Below, one piece after another: positions 8,485 to 18,365 of a stretch of DNA of 50,664 nt. The stretch covers positions 1 through 50,664 of the forward strand of contig NZ_CADCTE010000039.1 of assembly GCF_902805515.1 (NCBI RefSeq), in the 5' to 3' direction. Origin of the DNA: an uncultured Arthrobacter sp. (GTDB lineage: Bacteria; Actinomycetota; Actinomycetes; Actinomycetales; Micrococcaceae). Made by a program: the position numbers and the translations under genes. Under the pieces are notes generated by a model. That model made no database searches. It saw nothing but the letters and a program-made list of their open reading frames with translations, and was not told the origin of the DNA. Within the stretch, counting starts at the first letter, position 1, and each line of letters opens with the position of its first letter.

Positions 8485-8599
8485 CAGTACAGGGTCCTCG
8501 GGGAGCGGAAGCGGGAGCGGAGCATTCCTCTAGTGTGCCCTGCGGGTGCGGCGATTTCCAGATTTTGGCTGCGGGAATCCACCGGGCCGTGCCGCCTGC

Positions 8600-9022
8600 T
8601 CAGTTGCCGGCGGTGTCCGGGCGCCAGACCATGACGGCCTGGCTGCGGGCCCGCGGGCGCTGGCCCCGGGCCAGGGTGACGACGTCGCCGGCCAGCCCGG
8701 CGGCGAACACCCGGCTGGGATCGGGCTGGCCGCGGCGCTGCGCCAGTTCGGAGTTCAGTTCCCGGACCCGCTGCTGCAGCGCCGACACCTGGTTCTCGAG
8801 CTGGAGGATGCGGCGGATCCCTTCGAGGGAAACCCCTTCCTGGGACAGCCGCTGGATCTCGCGGAGGGTGCTGACGTCTTTCTGGGAGTACCGCCGGGCG
8901 CGCCCGGGCGCCCGGCTCGGCGTGACGAGCCCGAGCCGGTCGTACTGGCGCAGCGTCTGCGGGTGCATGTCGGCCAGCTCGGCGGCGACCGAGATGACGT
9001 AGATGGGCATCGTGGTATCCAT
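8600..9022 (-). CDS. hspR: Heat-shock repressor HspR, MerR family
   Basis: DNA-binding repressor of the dnaK operon in actinobacteria. 140 aa with a MerR-type helix-turn-helix at about 13-33 (AAELADMHPQTLRQYDRLGL), a wing ending ARRYSQKDV, and a coiled coil at 78-100. It is the last gene of the dnaK-grpE-dnaJ-hspR operon, the classical arrangement in which HspR, with DnaK as co-repressor, shuts off its own operon through HAIR sites; two such sites are visible before dnaK. ATG 9022 is preceded by AAGGAGG. Confidence 0.96.
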   Translation of the reverse strand: MDTTMPIYVISVAAELADMHPQTLRQYDRLGLVTPSRAPGRARRYSQKDVSTLREIQRLSQEGVSLEGIRRILQLENQVSALQQRVRELNSELAQRRGQPDPSRVFAAGLAGDVVTLARGQRPRARSQAVMVWRPDTAGN

Positions 9023-9070
9023 CGTGCGGTTGCCTCCTTCCGGTTCCGCGCGGGGCGGACGGGTGTGCGG

Positions 9071-10048
9071 TTAGAGCCGGGCCTTGGCTGCCAGGCCGGC
9101 GCGGGGGTTGGCGTCGGCGGTCGCCGCGGCGAACGCCTCGACCGCGGCGGCGGCCTCCTTGGAGAGGTTTTGGGGCACGACGACGTCGATGGTCACCAGC
9201 AGGTCCCCGGTCACCTTCGGCGTGGACACCCCCCGGCCCTTGAGCCTCAGCGTCCTGCCCGAGGGCGTTCCCGGCGGGACTTTCATCTTGACCAGTTCGC
9301 CGGTGATGGTCGGCACCTCGATCTGCGCGCCGAGTGCGGCCTCGGGGAAGGTCACGGGGACGTGGACCTTGATGTTGTCGCCGTCGCGCTGGAAGATCGG
9401 GTGGTCCTTCACGTGCACGGTGACCATGAGGTCGCCGCTGCCCGCCGGCCCCGACTGGCCGCGCCCGCGCACCCGCACCTTCTGCCCGTCCTTGATGCCG
9501 GCGGGGATGCGGACGTCGATGACCTCCCCGGAGGGCTCGCGCAGCCCGATGGTGGTGCCCTTGATGGAACCGGCGAAGGAGATGGTGGTGCTGGCGGTCC
9601 GGTCGGCGCCCTTGCGCGGCGGCGCGTCGAAGCCGCCGCCGAATCCGCCGCCGCCGCCGAAGAGGTCGGCGAACTCGGGCGGGAGGTTGCTGTAGCTGTT
9701 GCCGCCGCGGGTGCGGGGTCCGGCGCCCTGGCCGAAGAGGTTCCCGAAGATGTCCTCGAAGCCGGCGCTGCCGCCCGGCGCCCCGGCACCGGCGGCGGTG
9801 AATCGGGCGCCGCCGCCCATGGCGCGGATGGCGTCGTACTGCTGGCGCTGCTCGGAGTCGGACAGCACGGAGTAGGCCTCGGAGACGTCCTTGAACATGC
9901 GTTCGGACCCTGCGTCGCCCTGGTTCTGGTCAGGGTGGTGCTTGCGGGCGAGTTTGCGGTACGCCTTTTTGATGTCGGCGTCCGTTGCGTCCTTGGAGAC
10001 ACCGAGGATCTTGTAAAAATCCTTATCGACCCAATCCTGACTAGCCAA
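9071..10048 (-). CDS. dnaJ: DnaJ-type co-chaperone without zinc finger
   Basis: J-protein that stimulates DnaK ATPase and delivers clients. 325 aa: J domain with HPD at residues 38-40, a Gly/Phe-rich region (about 80-145), then two beta-sheet client-binding domains. The CxxCxGxG zinc-binding repeats of classical DnaJ are absent, so its architecture is CbpA/DnaJB-like although it sits in the main dnaK operon. Start is the rare codon TTG (10046-10048) with AAAGGAGA 6 nt upstream. A long hairpin lies between grpE and this gene. Confidence 0.95.
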   Translation of the reverse strand: MASQDWVDKDFYKILGVSKDATDADIKKAYRKLARKHHPDQNQGDAGSERMFKDVSEAYSVLSDSEQRQQYDAIRAMGGGARFTAAGAGAPGGSAGFEDIFGNLFGQGAGPRTRGGNSYSNLPPEFADLFGGGGGFGGGFDAPPRKGADRTASTTISFAGSIKGTTIGLREPSGEVIDVRIPAGIKDGQKVRVRGRGQSGPAGSGDLMVTVHVKDHPIFQRDGDNIKVHVPVTFPEAALGAQIEVPTITGELVKMKVPPGTPSGRTLRLKGRGVSTPKVTGDLLVTIDVVVPQNLSKEAAAAVEAFAAATADANPRAGLAAKARL

Positions 10049-10106
10049 TTGGAGTCTCCTTTCACTGCTTCTGCTTGAAACCTGAAATGTACCGGGTACG
10101 GATCGT

Positions 10107-10202
10107 CCCGGGCGGAGCGGTCTTGTGTAGGGCCTTCAATATTCCAAGCGAGCTCTACGAGCGCTGGAATTTCGTTGGCCCGGCAAGACCGCCCCGCCCG
10201 GG
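10107..10202 (-). ncRNA. Long structured RNA element between grpE and dnaJ
   Basis: 19-nt arms at 10184-10202 and 10107-10125 pair perfectly in the RNA made from the minus strand: CCCGGGCGGGGCGGTCTTG with CAAGACCGCTCCGCCCGGG, with one G-U wobble. The wobble becomes an A-C mismatch on the other strand, so the structure suits the operon transcript. Inside are nested shorter stems (GGGCC/GGCCC and ATTCCA-GCG / CGC-TGGAAT). It begins 9 nt after the grpE stop and ends 58 nt before dnaJ. There is no U-tract. Processing site, stabiliser, attenuator or intercistronic repeat are all possible. Confidence 0.75.
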
Positions 10203-10211
10203 ACAGTAACG

Positions 10212-10907
10212 CTACTCCGGTACTGCGACGATCACTTGGGCCGCCCGAAGGACGCGGTCGCCCTTGCGGTAGCCGGCGCGGAGGACCTGGCTGACGCTGT
10301 CGGCCTGGACGTCCGCGCTGGGCTGCTGGATGAGCGCCTCGTGGATGTTCGGGTCGAAGGCCACACCGGTCTCGTCGATGCGGGTCAGCTCATACGCCTT
10401 GAGGGCGTTTTCGAACTTGCCCGCGATCGCCGCGAACGGCCCGTCGGCGAGGTCGCCGTGCTGGCGCGCGGCGTCGATGTCGTCGAGGACCGGCATCAGG
10501 GAGTTGATGACCCCGATGACGGCCTGGTCGCGTGCAACGTCGCGGTCCCGCTCGACGCGGCGCCGGTAGTTGACGTACTCGGCCTGCAGCCGGAGCAGGT
10601 CGTTGCGCAGTTCGGCGATGACCTCCGTCACCGGCGCGTCCTCGCCCTCGCCGGCCTCGTTGAGGATGGCTTCGGCCTGGGCGAGCGCGTCGCCGTCGGC
10701 GGAATCCGCGGCGGCCGGCGCCGGAGGCGCCTGCCCTGCAGACTCCTCCGCCCCGGCGGACTCCCCGGACACCGGCCGGGCCGGTGCCGGGTCGCCGGCG
10801 TCGTTCTGCTGCCCACGGACGGCGCCCGTTTCAGGGTCGATCTTGCGGTTGTCCCGGAAGCTCACTGGCTCTGACTGGTGCTCTTCTTCATTTCCGTGGT
10901 GCGGCAT
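10212..10907 (-). CDS. grpE: Nucleotide exchange factor GrpE
   Basis: Exchange factor that releases ADP from DnaK. 231 aa with a long acidic, alanine/proline-rich disordered N-terminus (about 1-75), the coiled-coil dimer helix (about 80-135, with LRLQAEYVNYRRR), and the C-terminal beta domain ending with the family pattern FDPNIHEA ... VLRAGYRKGDRVLRAAQVIV. ATG 10907 lies 2 bp after the dnaK stop, so translation is likely coupled. Confidence 0.96.
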   Translation of the reverse strand: MPHHGNEEEHQSEPVSFRDNRKIDPETGAVRGQQNDAGDPAPARPVSGESAGAEESAGQAPPAPAAADSADGDALAQAEAILNEAGEGEDAPVTEVIAELRNDLLRLQAEYVNYRRRVERDRDVARDQAVIGVINSLMPVLDDIDAARQHGDLADGPFAAIAGKFENALKAYELTRIDETGVAFDPNIHEALIQQPSADVQADSVSQVLRAGYRKGDRVLRAAQVIVAVPE

Positions 10908-10909
10908 GA

Positions 10910-12811
<1,902 letters not shown>

Positions 12812-12831
12812 TCAACCGCCGGGCACGTAGA

Positions 12832-12850
12832 TTGAGCGTTCTGCACTCAA
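12832..12850. promoter_or_regulatory. HAIR site 1 (HspR operator) over the dnaK -10 region
   Basis: TTGAG (12832-12836), 9 nt, CTCAA (12846-12850) matches the HspR-associated inverted repeat. It abuts the -10 box, so bound HspR would block RNA polymerase. Confidence 0.85.
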
Positions 12851-12877
12851 CTGTACTCCGCCCTCATCGAGAGTCAA
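12850..12877 (-). promoter_or_regulatory. dnaK promoter
   Basis: On the minus strand, -35 TTGACT (12872-12877) and -10 TACAGT (12850-12855) with a 16-bp spacer. It is sandwiched between two HAIR sites. Confidence 0.75.
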
Positions 12878-12883
12878 AACAAA

Positions 12884-12904
12884 GTTGAGCCTGCCATACT
12901 CAAC
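12884..12904. promoter_or_regulatory. HAIR site 2 (HspR operator) upstream of the dnaK -35
   Basis: GTTGAG (12884-12889), 9 nt, CTCAAC (12899-12904), perfect 6-bp arms with the spacing of a HAIR site. Confidence 0.85.
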
Positions 12905-12914
12905 TTCGTAACAC

Positions 12915-13763
12915 TCACAAACATTCCGGCTGGTACGCCGGGCTCGCCGGGCCCTTGGAGGCCAGGGCGTGGCTGACCAGCTGGTGCACCACCGGGTCGT
13001 TGGGCGCCTGGTCGTGCTCGATCGGGTCGAGCGGGCACTTGTCCTGCAGGGTGATGTTGGTGACCTGCCGGGCCGGCCCGCTGAGGAACTGGCTCGGGTA
13101 GGGGGTGACGACCTCGTCGTACTTCGTGGAGAGCACGGTGTAGGACGGCCCGTTGACCGTGTCGCCGATCGCGTTCAGCTTCGCCAGGAAGGCCGATCCA
13201 GCCTCCTGGTCGGCGCAGGCCTGGCAGAGGAAACCCGGGTCGCCGGTGCCCAGGGGAACCTGGTCCGGCGTCGGCGCAATCACACCTTCGGTGCCGTGAT
13301 TGGATGGCGCAATCCCGACGAGGTGGTTGACCTCTTTCGCTCCGCCGAGGAACCCGAGGTAGTACCGGGGCATCATTCCGCCCTGGCTGTGCCCGACGAT
13401 GTCCACTTTCTGCGCCCCGGTGGCGCCCAGCACCCCGTCGACGAAGGAGGCGAGCTCCCCGGCGGACTCGGCGATGGGGCCGGTGGCGTCGACGCCGTTG
13501 GTGGTTCCGTAGTTGAGGGCGAAGACGCAGTAGCCCTCGGCTGCCAGGCGGGGTGAGAGCGTCGACCAGTTCTTCGCCATGCTCTCGAAGGTGCCGGGCA
13601 CCAGCACCACGGGCCGCGGGTGCTCGGCGCTGGGCCTGCACGACCAGTCATTGGCTCCGGGCGGGGCGATGTCCGTAGTGTCGGCCGACGCGGGTGCTCC
13701 CCCGGCGAGGCTGGTGGCGGCGAGGGCGACGGCGGCCAGGGCGGTTCGGAAGCGGAAGGACAT
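12915..13763 (-). CDS. Secreted lipase/esterase, alpha/beta hydrolase
   Basis: 282-aa exported hydrolase of the lipase class 2 / LipA-like type, probably acting on extracellular acyl esters. A signal peptide is clear: positive MSFRFR, hydrophobic core to residue 20, and cleavage near ASA-D (about 27). The nucleophile elbow GHSQGG places Ser126, with the oxyanion region VLVPGTF at 53-59. Several Cys residues in the mature part could form disulfides. Start taken at ATG 13763 rather than the longer frame from 13805, because the signal peptide begins there and AGAGG lies 9 nt upstream. Confidence 0.87.
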   Translation of the reverse strand: MSFRFRTALAAVALAATSLAGGAPASADTTDIAPPGANDWSCRPSAEHPRPVVLVPGTFESMAKNWSTLSPRLAAEGYCVFALNYGTTNGVDATGPIAESAGELASFVDGVLGATGAQKVDIVGHSQGGMMPRYYLGFLGGAKEVNHLVGIAPSNHGTEGVIAPTPDQVPLGTGDPGFLCQACADQEAGSAFLAKLNAIGDTVNGPSYTVLSTKYDEVVTPYPSQFLSGPARQVTNITLQDKCPLDPIEHDQAPNDPVVHQLVSHALASKGPASPAYQPECL

Positions 13764-13915
13764 GGCGGAGGACCTCTTCGTATCGGCACGGGCCCGCAGG
13801 GGCATTGGACCCCGTCAACGCTAAGCGTACTTAGCAGTTTGGGCAATGGCTCCGGGAAACCGCTCATGCCGCCTGCCAGCGGACTGCCCGCCACGTCTTA
13901 CACCCGCGATCTTTC

Positions 13916-14038
13916 CGCCCACCGACCCGCCGTGATCGGTGGGCATGTCCGGATATGCCCACCGATCAGGGGCCGCCACTGGGCAGGAGCACCGGCCTGC
14001 TCCAACCTGCCCACCGACCGGGGCCGGTCGGTGGGCAG
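13916..14038. repeat. Cluster of palindromes sharing a CCCACCGA core
   Basis: Two near-perfect hairpins and a half copy. TGATCGGTGGGCAT (13933-13946) pairs with ATGCCCACCGATCA (13955-13968), 14 bp, 8-nt loop. CTGCCCACCGACCG (14007-14020) pairs with CGGTCGGTGGGCAG (14025-14038), 14 bp, 4-nt loop. A half copy CGCCCACCGACCC sits at 13916-13928. They lie just beyond the MMPL gene stop, so they could end its transcription, but no T-run follows. The rest of 13764-14058 contains no gene. Confidence 0.9.
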
Positions 14039-14058
14039 AAGCACCGGTGCGGCCGGTC

Positions 14059-16236
14059 TCAAGCGCGGTGGGCCGCCACCTCGCGGTGCTCGTGGTCCTC
14101 AGCGTCGGGCCCGGCGGCGCGGTGGGCCGGCACCTGGCCCTTGGCCAGGGCGGAGGGCCACCAGATGCGCGGGCCCAGATCGTAGGCCAGCGCCGGCACC
14201 AGCAACGACCGCACCAGGATGGTGTCGAGCAGCACGCCGAACGCGACGATGAAGGCGATCTGCGCGAGGAAGAGGATCGGAATGACGCCCAGGGCGGCGA
14301 AGGTCGCCGCCAGCACCACGCCCGCGGAGGTGATCACGCCGCCCGTCACGCCCAGCCCGCGCAGGATTCCGGGCCGGGTGCCCAGCCGCAGTGACTCCTC
14401 GCGGACCCGGGTCATCAGGAAGATGTTGTAATCCACCCCCAGTGCCACGAGGAACACGAAGCCGAACAGGGGAACGGAGGCATCGGCCCCCTCGAAGCCG
14501 AGCAGGTTGTTGAAGACCAGCGCCGAGACGCCCAGGGCCGTCGCGTAGGAAAGCACGACGCTCAGGATCAGCAGCACCGGCGCCACGACCGCGCGCAGCA
14601 GGAGCATCAGGACCACCAGGATGACCGCGAGGACGATGGGGATGATCTTGCCCAGGTCGGCCACCGCGGTGTCGTTGGTGTCCACGGCGATCGCCGTCAC
14701 GCCTCCGACCAGCGAGTCAGGGCTCTGCTGCTCGAGGTCGGCGCGGAGGTCCCGCACGACGTTCTCGGCGTCCTCGGAGTCGGCCTGGAACTGCAGCGTG
14801 CCGCTGATCAGCACCCGGCCGTCGTTGACCTCGACGGCTCCGGCAGGGTCGGTGGCGAGGGCGGCCTCGGAGATGCCCGGGGTGTCCCCGACGAGGTCCA
14901 GGACGCGGTCCCGGTCCTCCTCGGGAGCGATGACGGCGATCGGACTGCCGGCGCCGGCGTCGAAGTGGCGGCCGAGCGCCTCCTGCCCGTCGACGGCGTT
15001 GGAGGAGCTCAGGATCACCTCCGACTGCGGCACACCGCTGGCCTGCAACTGGGTGAGGCCGAGCGCTCCGGCCCCCAGGATGACCAGCGAGCCGATCCAG
15101 ACCGCACGGTACCGGCGGGCCACCAGGACGGCGACCGCCCGCCACAGCCCGCGCAGGCCCTCGGTGCCCGCGGGTCCGCCGGTGGAGGCGTTCCGGGCGC
15201 TGGCGCCCACCTTCGGCCGCAGCGGCCAGAAGGCGGCGCGGCCGAAGATCAGCAGCAGGGCCGGGAGCAGGCTCAGCGCGGCCGCCAGGGAGAAGACGAT
15301 GCCGATGGCCGCGATGGGCCCGAGGCTGCGGTTCGAGTTGAGGTCGGAGAAGAGAAGGCACAGCAGCCCCAGGATCACCGTGGCCGCCGAGGCCGCGATG
15401 GGCTCAACCGATCCGCGGTAGGCCCGTTTCATCGCCTCCCAGGTGGACTGCACCTCCCCCAGGCTCTCCCGGAAACGGGCCACCAGCAGCAGCGCGTAGT
15501 CGGTCGCGGCGCCGATCACGAGGATCGAGAGGATGCCCTGGCTCTGCCCGCTGAGCTGGATCCAGTCCCACTTGGCGAAGGCGAACACCACGAGGATGGA
15601 GGTGGCCAGGGCGAACACCGAGGTCAGCAGGACAAGGAACGGCAGCACCAGGGAGCGGTAGACCCCGAGCAGGATGAGGAACACGCAGCCCAGTGCCACG
15701 CCGAGCAGGATTCCGTCGATGCCGCCGAAGGCGCTGACCAGGTCGGCGGTGAACCCCGCCGGCCCGGTGACGTAGCCGGTGGCGCCGTCGGGCAGTTCCG
15801 CGTTGAGCACCTCCCGAAGCTCGGCGACCACCTCGCCGAGTTCGGCGTCGGCCGAGACGAAGGCGAGGTACTGCACGGCGCCGAGGTCCTCCGCCGGGAT
15901 GGGCCCGACGACGGTGGGGCCGCCGCCGGCCGGCGCCGCGAGGCCCTCGACCTCGGCGAGCTGCCCCGCGACGGCGGCGTAGGCTCCGAGCTCACCGGGC
16001 GCGATGTCCTCCGTGGACTCGGCGACGATGACGGCCGGCACCGCGTCGGAGTCCCGGAACTGCTCCTCGAACTCGCCGGCGGCCGTGGACTCGGCGCTTG
16101 CGGGCAGGAAAGACGCCTGGTCGTTGCTCGAGACCTCCTCGAGCCGGCCGAAGGTGGGGCCGCCGAAGCCGGCGCCGACCAGCCAGACCAGGACGATGAG
16201 GGCCGGGAGCAGAACGCGCAGCCAGGTGCTTTTCAT
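14059..16236 (-). CDS. MMPL family (RND-type) membrane transporter
   Basis: 725-aa proton-driven RND transporter of the MMPL family, which in actinobacteria exports lipids or drugs. It has the duplicated layout: one N-terminal span (residues 5-25), a large external loop, a bundle of five to six spans, then a second external loop and a second bundle. The TDYALLL and VDYNIFL segments carry the family's intramembrane Asp-Tyr pairs. Start set at ATG 16236; the longer frame to 16626 would run antisense through the regulator. Divergent from a MarR gene with a palindromic operator between them, which suggests MarR control of this exporter. Confidence 0.92.
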   Translation of the reverse strand: MKSTWLRVLLPALIVLVWLVGAGFGGPTFGRLEEVSSNDQASFLPASAESTAAGEFEEQFRDSDAVPAVIVAESTEDIAPGELGAYAAVAGQLAEVEGLAAPAGGGPTVVGPIPAEDLGAVQYLAFVSADAELGEVVAELREVLNAELPDGATGYVTGPAGFTADLVSAFGGIDGILLGVALGCVFLILLGVYRSLVLPFLVLLTSVFALATSILVVFAFAKWDWIQLSGQSQGILSILVIGAATDYALLLVARFRESLGEVQSTWEAMKRAYRGSVEPIAASAATVILGLLCLLFSDLNSNRSLGPIAAIGIVFSLAAALSLLPALLLIFGRAAFWPLRPKVGASARNASTGGPAGTEGLRGLWRAVAVLVARRYRAVWIGSLVILGAGALGLTQLQASGVPQSEVILSSSNAVDGQEALGRHFDAGAGSPIAVIAPEEDRDRVLDLVGDTPGISEAALATDPAGAVEVNDGRVLISGTLQFQADSEDAENVVRDLRADLEQQSPDSLVGGVTAIAVDTNDTAVADLGKIIPIVLAVILVVLMLLLRAVVAPVLLILSVVLSYATALGVSALVFNNLLGFEGADASVPLFGFVFLVALGVDYNIFLMTRVREESLRLGTRPGILRGLGVTGGVITSAGVVLAATFAALGVIPILFLAQIAFIVAFGVLLDTILVRSLLVPALAYDLGPRIWWPSALAKGQVPAHRAAGPDAEDHEHREVAAHRA

Positions 16237-16273
16237 GGTGGGGCCTTCCGAAAGAATTGTCTCTGCGGTCGAG

Positions 16274-16292
16274 TATATCCATGATGGAGATA
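16274..16292. promoter_or_regulatory. MarR-type palindromic operator
   Basis: TATATCCAT, one central G, ATGGAGATA: 19 bp, 8 of 9 positions symmetric, A/T-rich in a GC-rich setting. It sits midway between the divergent MMPL and MarR genes, 37 bp from the MMPL start. Confidence 0.7.
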
Positions 16293-16307
16293 TTTGGGGA
16301 GGGGGCC

Positions 16308-16313
16308 TAGAGT
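16308..16313 (+). promoter_or_regulatory. Candidate -10 box of the marR gene
   Basis: TAGAGT, 26 bp before the GTG start; the 19-bp palindrome would cover the -35 region. Confidence 0.4.
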
Positions 16314-16338
16314 AGGAAAAGGGAAGGAAGGGGTAACA

Positions 16339-16836
16339 GTGGGCAAGGACAACCGCGCGGCCATTCTGAGGCTCCTGCAGCAGTTCACCGCCGAGACCGA
16401 ACGGTATGTCGACGTGGTGAGCACCAAGGACGCCCTGCACCGGACCGACCTGCACGCCCTGGGAATCCTCGTCGGGGCGGCCCAATCGGGCACGACCGTC
16501 ACCCCGGGCAGGCTCCGCGAGGAACTGAACCTCAGCTCGCCGGCGACGACGGCCCTGATCGACCGGCTCACCACCGCCGGGCACGTCACCCGCGCCCGCA
16601 GCGACATCGACCGCCGGCAGGTGCACCTGGAGATGACCGAGAAGGCGCAGGCGGCCGGGTCACGGCTCTTCGCCCCCCTCGCCCAGCACATCTCGGCGGC
16701 GCTCGACCAGTTCAGCGACGACGAACTCGCCCTGCTCGCCACCATGCTGGAGCGCATCACGGCGGCGACGATTACTGCGAAGAATGACGCCGGAAGACTG
16801 CCCGGACCGGGACCGGGCGCTACCCTCGGACCATGA
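16339..16836 (+). CDS. MarR family transcriptional regulator
   Basis: 165-aa winged-helix repressor. The recognition helix region is LNLSSPATTALIDRLTTAGHVTRARSDIDRRQ, with the usual Asp-Arg wing tip (SDIDRRQ), flanked by dimerisation helices at both ends. Start chosen at GTG 16339, preceded by GGAAGGAAGGGG; the in-frame TTG at 16294 lies inside the operator region. Probably represses the divergent MMPL exporter and itself. Its stop overlaps the methyltransferase start (ATGA). Confidence 0.9.
   Translation: MGKDNRAAILRLLQQFTAETERYVDVVSTKDALHRTDLHALGILVGAAQSGTTVTPGRLREELNLSSPATTALIDRLTTAGHVTRARSDIDRRQVHLEMTEKAQAAGSRLFAPLAQHISAALDQFSDDELALLATMLERITAATITAKNDAGRLPGPGPGATLGP
16821..16826 (+). promoter_or_regulatory. 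-10 box for leaderless methyltransferase gene
   Basis: TACCCT, 6 nt before ATG 16833, located inside the 3' end of marR. Confidence 0.55.
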
Positions 16837-17630
16837 ACAGCGAGGTGTACTCCCACGGCCACCATCCCAGCGTCACCCAGGCACACGCCGCCCGCACCCT
16901 CGCGGATTCCGGCGCCTACCTGATCGGGCACCTGCGGCCCGGCATGGACGTGCTCGATGTGGGCTGCGGACCCGGGAGCATCACCGCCGATCTGGCGCGC
17001 GCCGTCGCCCCGGGCACCGTGACGGGCCTCGACCGCTCGCCGGAGGTGGTGGCCGAGGCCGCCGACCTCGCCGCGGACCTGCCCAACGTGCGCTTCCAGG
17101 CCGGGAACGTCTACGACCTCGACTTCCCCGATGAGAGCTTCGACGTGGTCCACGCCCACCAGGTCCTGCACCACCTTGCCGATCCGGTGGCGGCCCTGCG
17201 CGAGATGCGCCGGGTCGCCCGCCCCGGCGGGTTCGTGGCGGTGCGCGACGCAGACTACGCCGCCATGAGCTGGTACCCCCGGCTTCCCGAGCTGGACGAG
17301 TGGATGGAGCTCTACCAGCGGATCGCCCGCGGCAACGGCGCCGAACCCGATGCCGGGCGCCGCCTGCTCGGCTGGGCGCAGGACGCCGGGTTTCAGGACA
17401 TCGAGGTTTCCTCCTCGAACTGGCTCTACGCCACGGACGAACGCCGCCGGGCGCACTCGGAGTCCTGGGCCGCACGGGTGCTTCACTCGGCGTTCGCCGA
17501 TCAGGCGCTGGAACGGGGGCTTGCGGACCGGGACGACCTCGAACGCATCTCGGCCGGCTGGCTTGCCTGGGGGCGCGCGCCGGAGGCCACCTTCCTGATG
17601 CCGAGCACGGAGATCCGCGCCCGTCCCTGA
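16833..17630 (+). CDS. Class I SAM-dependent methyltransferase
   Basis: 265-aa UbiE/COQ5-like methyltransferase. Motif I DVGCGPGS at residues 42-49, acidic motif II GLDRSPEV, and post-I motif DVVHAHQVLHHLADP. The methyl acceptor is unknown. It starts 4 nt inside the marR stop and also has its own -10 box at 16821, so it may be read both with marR and independently. Confidence 0.88.
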   Translation: MNSEVYSHGHHPSVTQAHAARTLADSGAYLIGHLRPGMDVLDVGCGPGSITADLARAVAPGTVTGLDRSPEVVAEAADLAADLPNVRFQAGNVYDLDFPDESFDVVHAHQVLHHLADPVAALREMRRVARPGGFVAVRDADYAAMSWYPRLPELDEWMELYQRIARGNGAEPDAGRRLLGWAQDAGFQDIEVSSSNWLYATDERRRAHSESWAARVLHSAFADQALERGLADRDDLERISAGWLAWGRAPEATFLMPSTEIRARP

Positions 17631-17669
17631 CCCGACGGCCGCAAGGCGGGGCCGGCAGCGGCCAGGAAT

Positions 17670-17675
17670 TACTAT
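17670..17675 (+). promoter_or_regulatory. -10 box for leaderless lysE-family gene
   Basis: TACTAT, 6 nt before GTG 17682. Confidence 0.6.
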
Positions 17676-17681
17676 GAACAG

Positions 17682-18299
17682 GTGAACCCCTCGGTCTGGC
17701 TCGCGCTCCTGGGCGCCGGCACCCTTATCAGCTTCACCCCCGGCGCCGGCGCGGTGAACACCATGAGCAACGCGCTCACCGTCGGCTTCCGCCGGGCGAT
17801 CTGGGGCATCGCCGGCCAGCAGGCCGCACTCCTGATCCACATTCTGGTTGTGGCGGCCGGGGTCGGGCTGCTCGTCGCCAGCTCCCCGGTGGCCTTCAGC
17901 ATCATCCGCTATTCGGGCGCCGCCTATCTGATCTATCTGGGCGTCCGGAAGTTCCTGGCGGCACCGGAGCCCGAGGAAGCCGCCTCCATCCGCCGTCTCG
18001 AGGGCCCGCTCTCCATGTTCCGGCGCGGGCTGTGGGTGAATCTGCTCAACCCGAAGGCGGTCGTCTTCTTCCTGGCGTTCATTCCGCAGTTCATCGAACC
18101 CGAGAAGCCCCTGCTGGGCCAGTACGGCGTGCTGGCGGGAACAGTGGTGGCGATCGACGTGCTGGTGATGTGGTTCTTCTATGCAGCCGCGGCACGCTCC
18201 TTCCAGCGCTACACGCGCAGCCACCGCGGGCAGAAGGCCCTCAACCGGGTCTTCGGCTCCCTCTTCGTCACCGTGGGGGTGCTCCTTGCCTTCGCCTGA
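17682..18299 (+). CDS. LysE/RhtB family amino-acid exporter
   Basis: 205-aa inner-membrane exporter with about six hydrophobic spans. The family signature FTPGAGAVNTMSNAL (residues 17-31) is visible in the first loop, and NLLNPKAVVFFLAFIPQFI marks the central LysE motif. The exported compound (amino acid or homoserine-type metabolite) cannot be predicted. GTG start fixed by the leaderless promoter at 17670. Confidence 0.9.
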   Translation: MNPSVWLALLGAGTLISFTPGAGAVNTMSNALTVGFRRAIWGIAGQQAALLIHILVVAAGVGLLVASSPVAFSIIRYSGAAYLIYLGVRKFLAAPEPEEAASIRRLEGPLSMFRRGLWVNLLNPKAVVFFLAFIPQFIEPEKPLLGQYGVLAGTVVAIDVLVMWFFYAAAARSFQRYTRSHRGQKALNRVFGSLFVTVGVLLAFA

Positions 18300-18365
18300 T
18301 ACCCCTGCGGTCATCCTCTCCCGGCCCCGCACCCGCCGGCTCCCCGCCACCCTGTGGAAGTAGCT

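Noticed and set aside
8600..9022. MerR-type metal or drug sensor
   Set aside because: The operon position after dnaJ and the HAIR sites before dnaK identify it as HspR; no metal-binding cysteines are present.
10107..10202. Ordinary Rho-independent terminator
   Set aside because: It lies inside an operon and has no U-tract after the stem; termination in part cannot be excluded, so it is listed as an RNA element.
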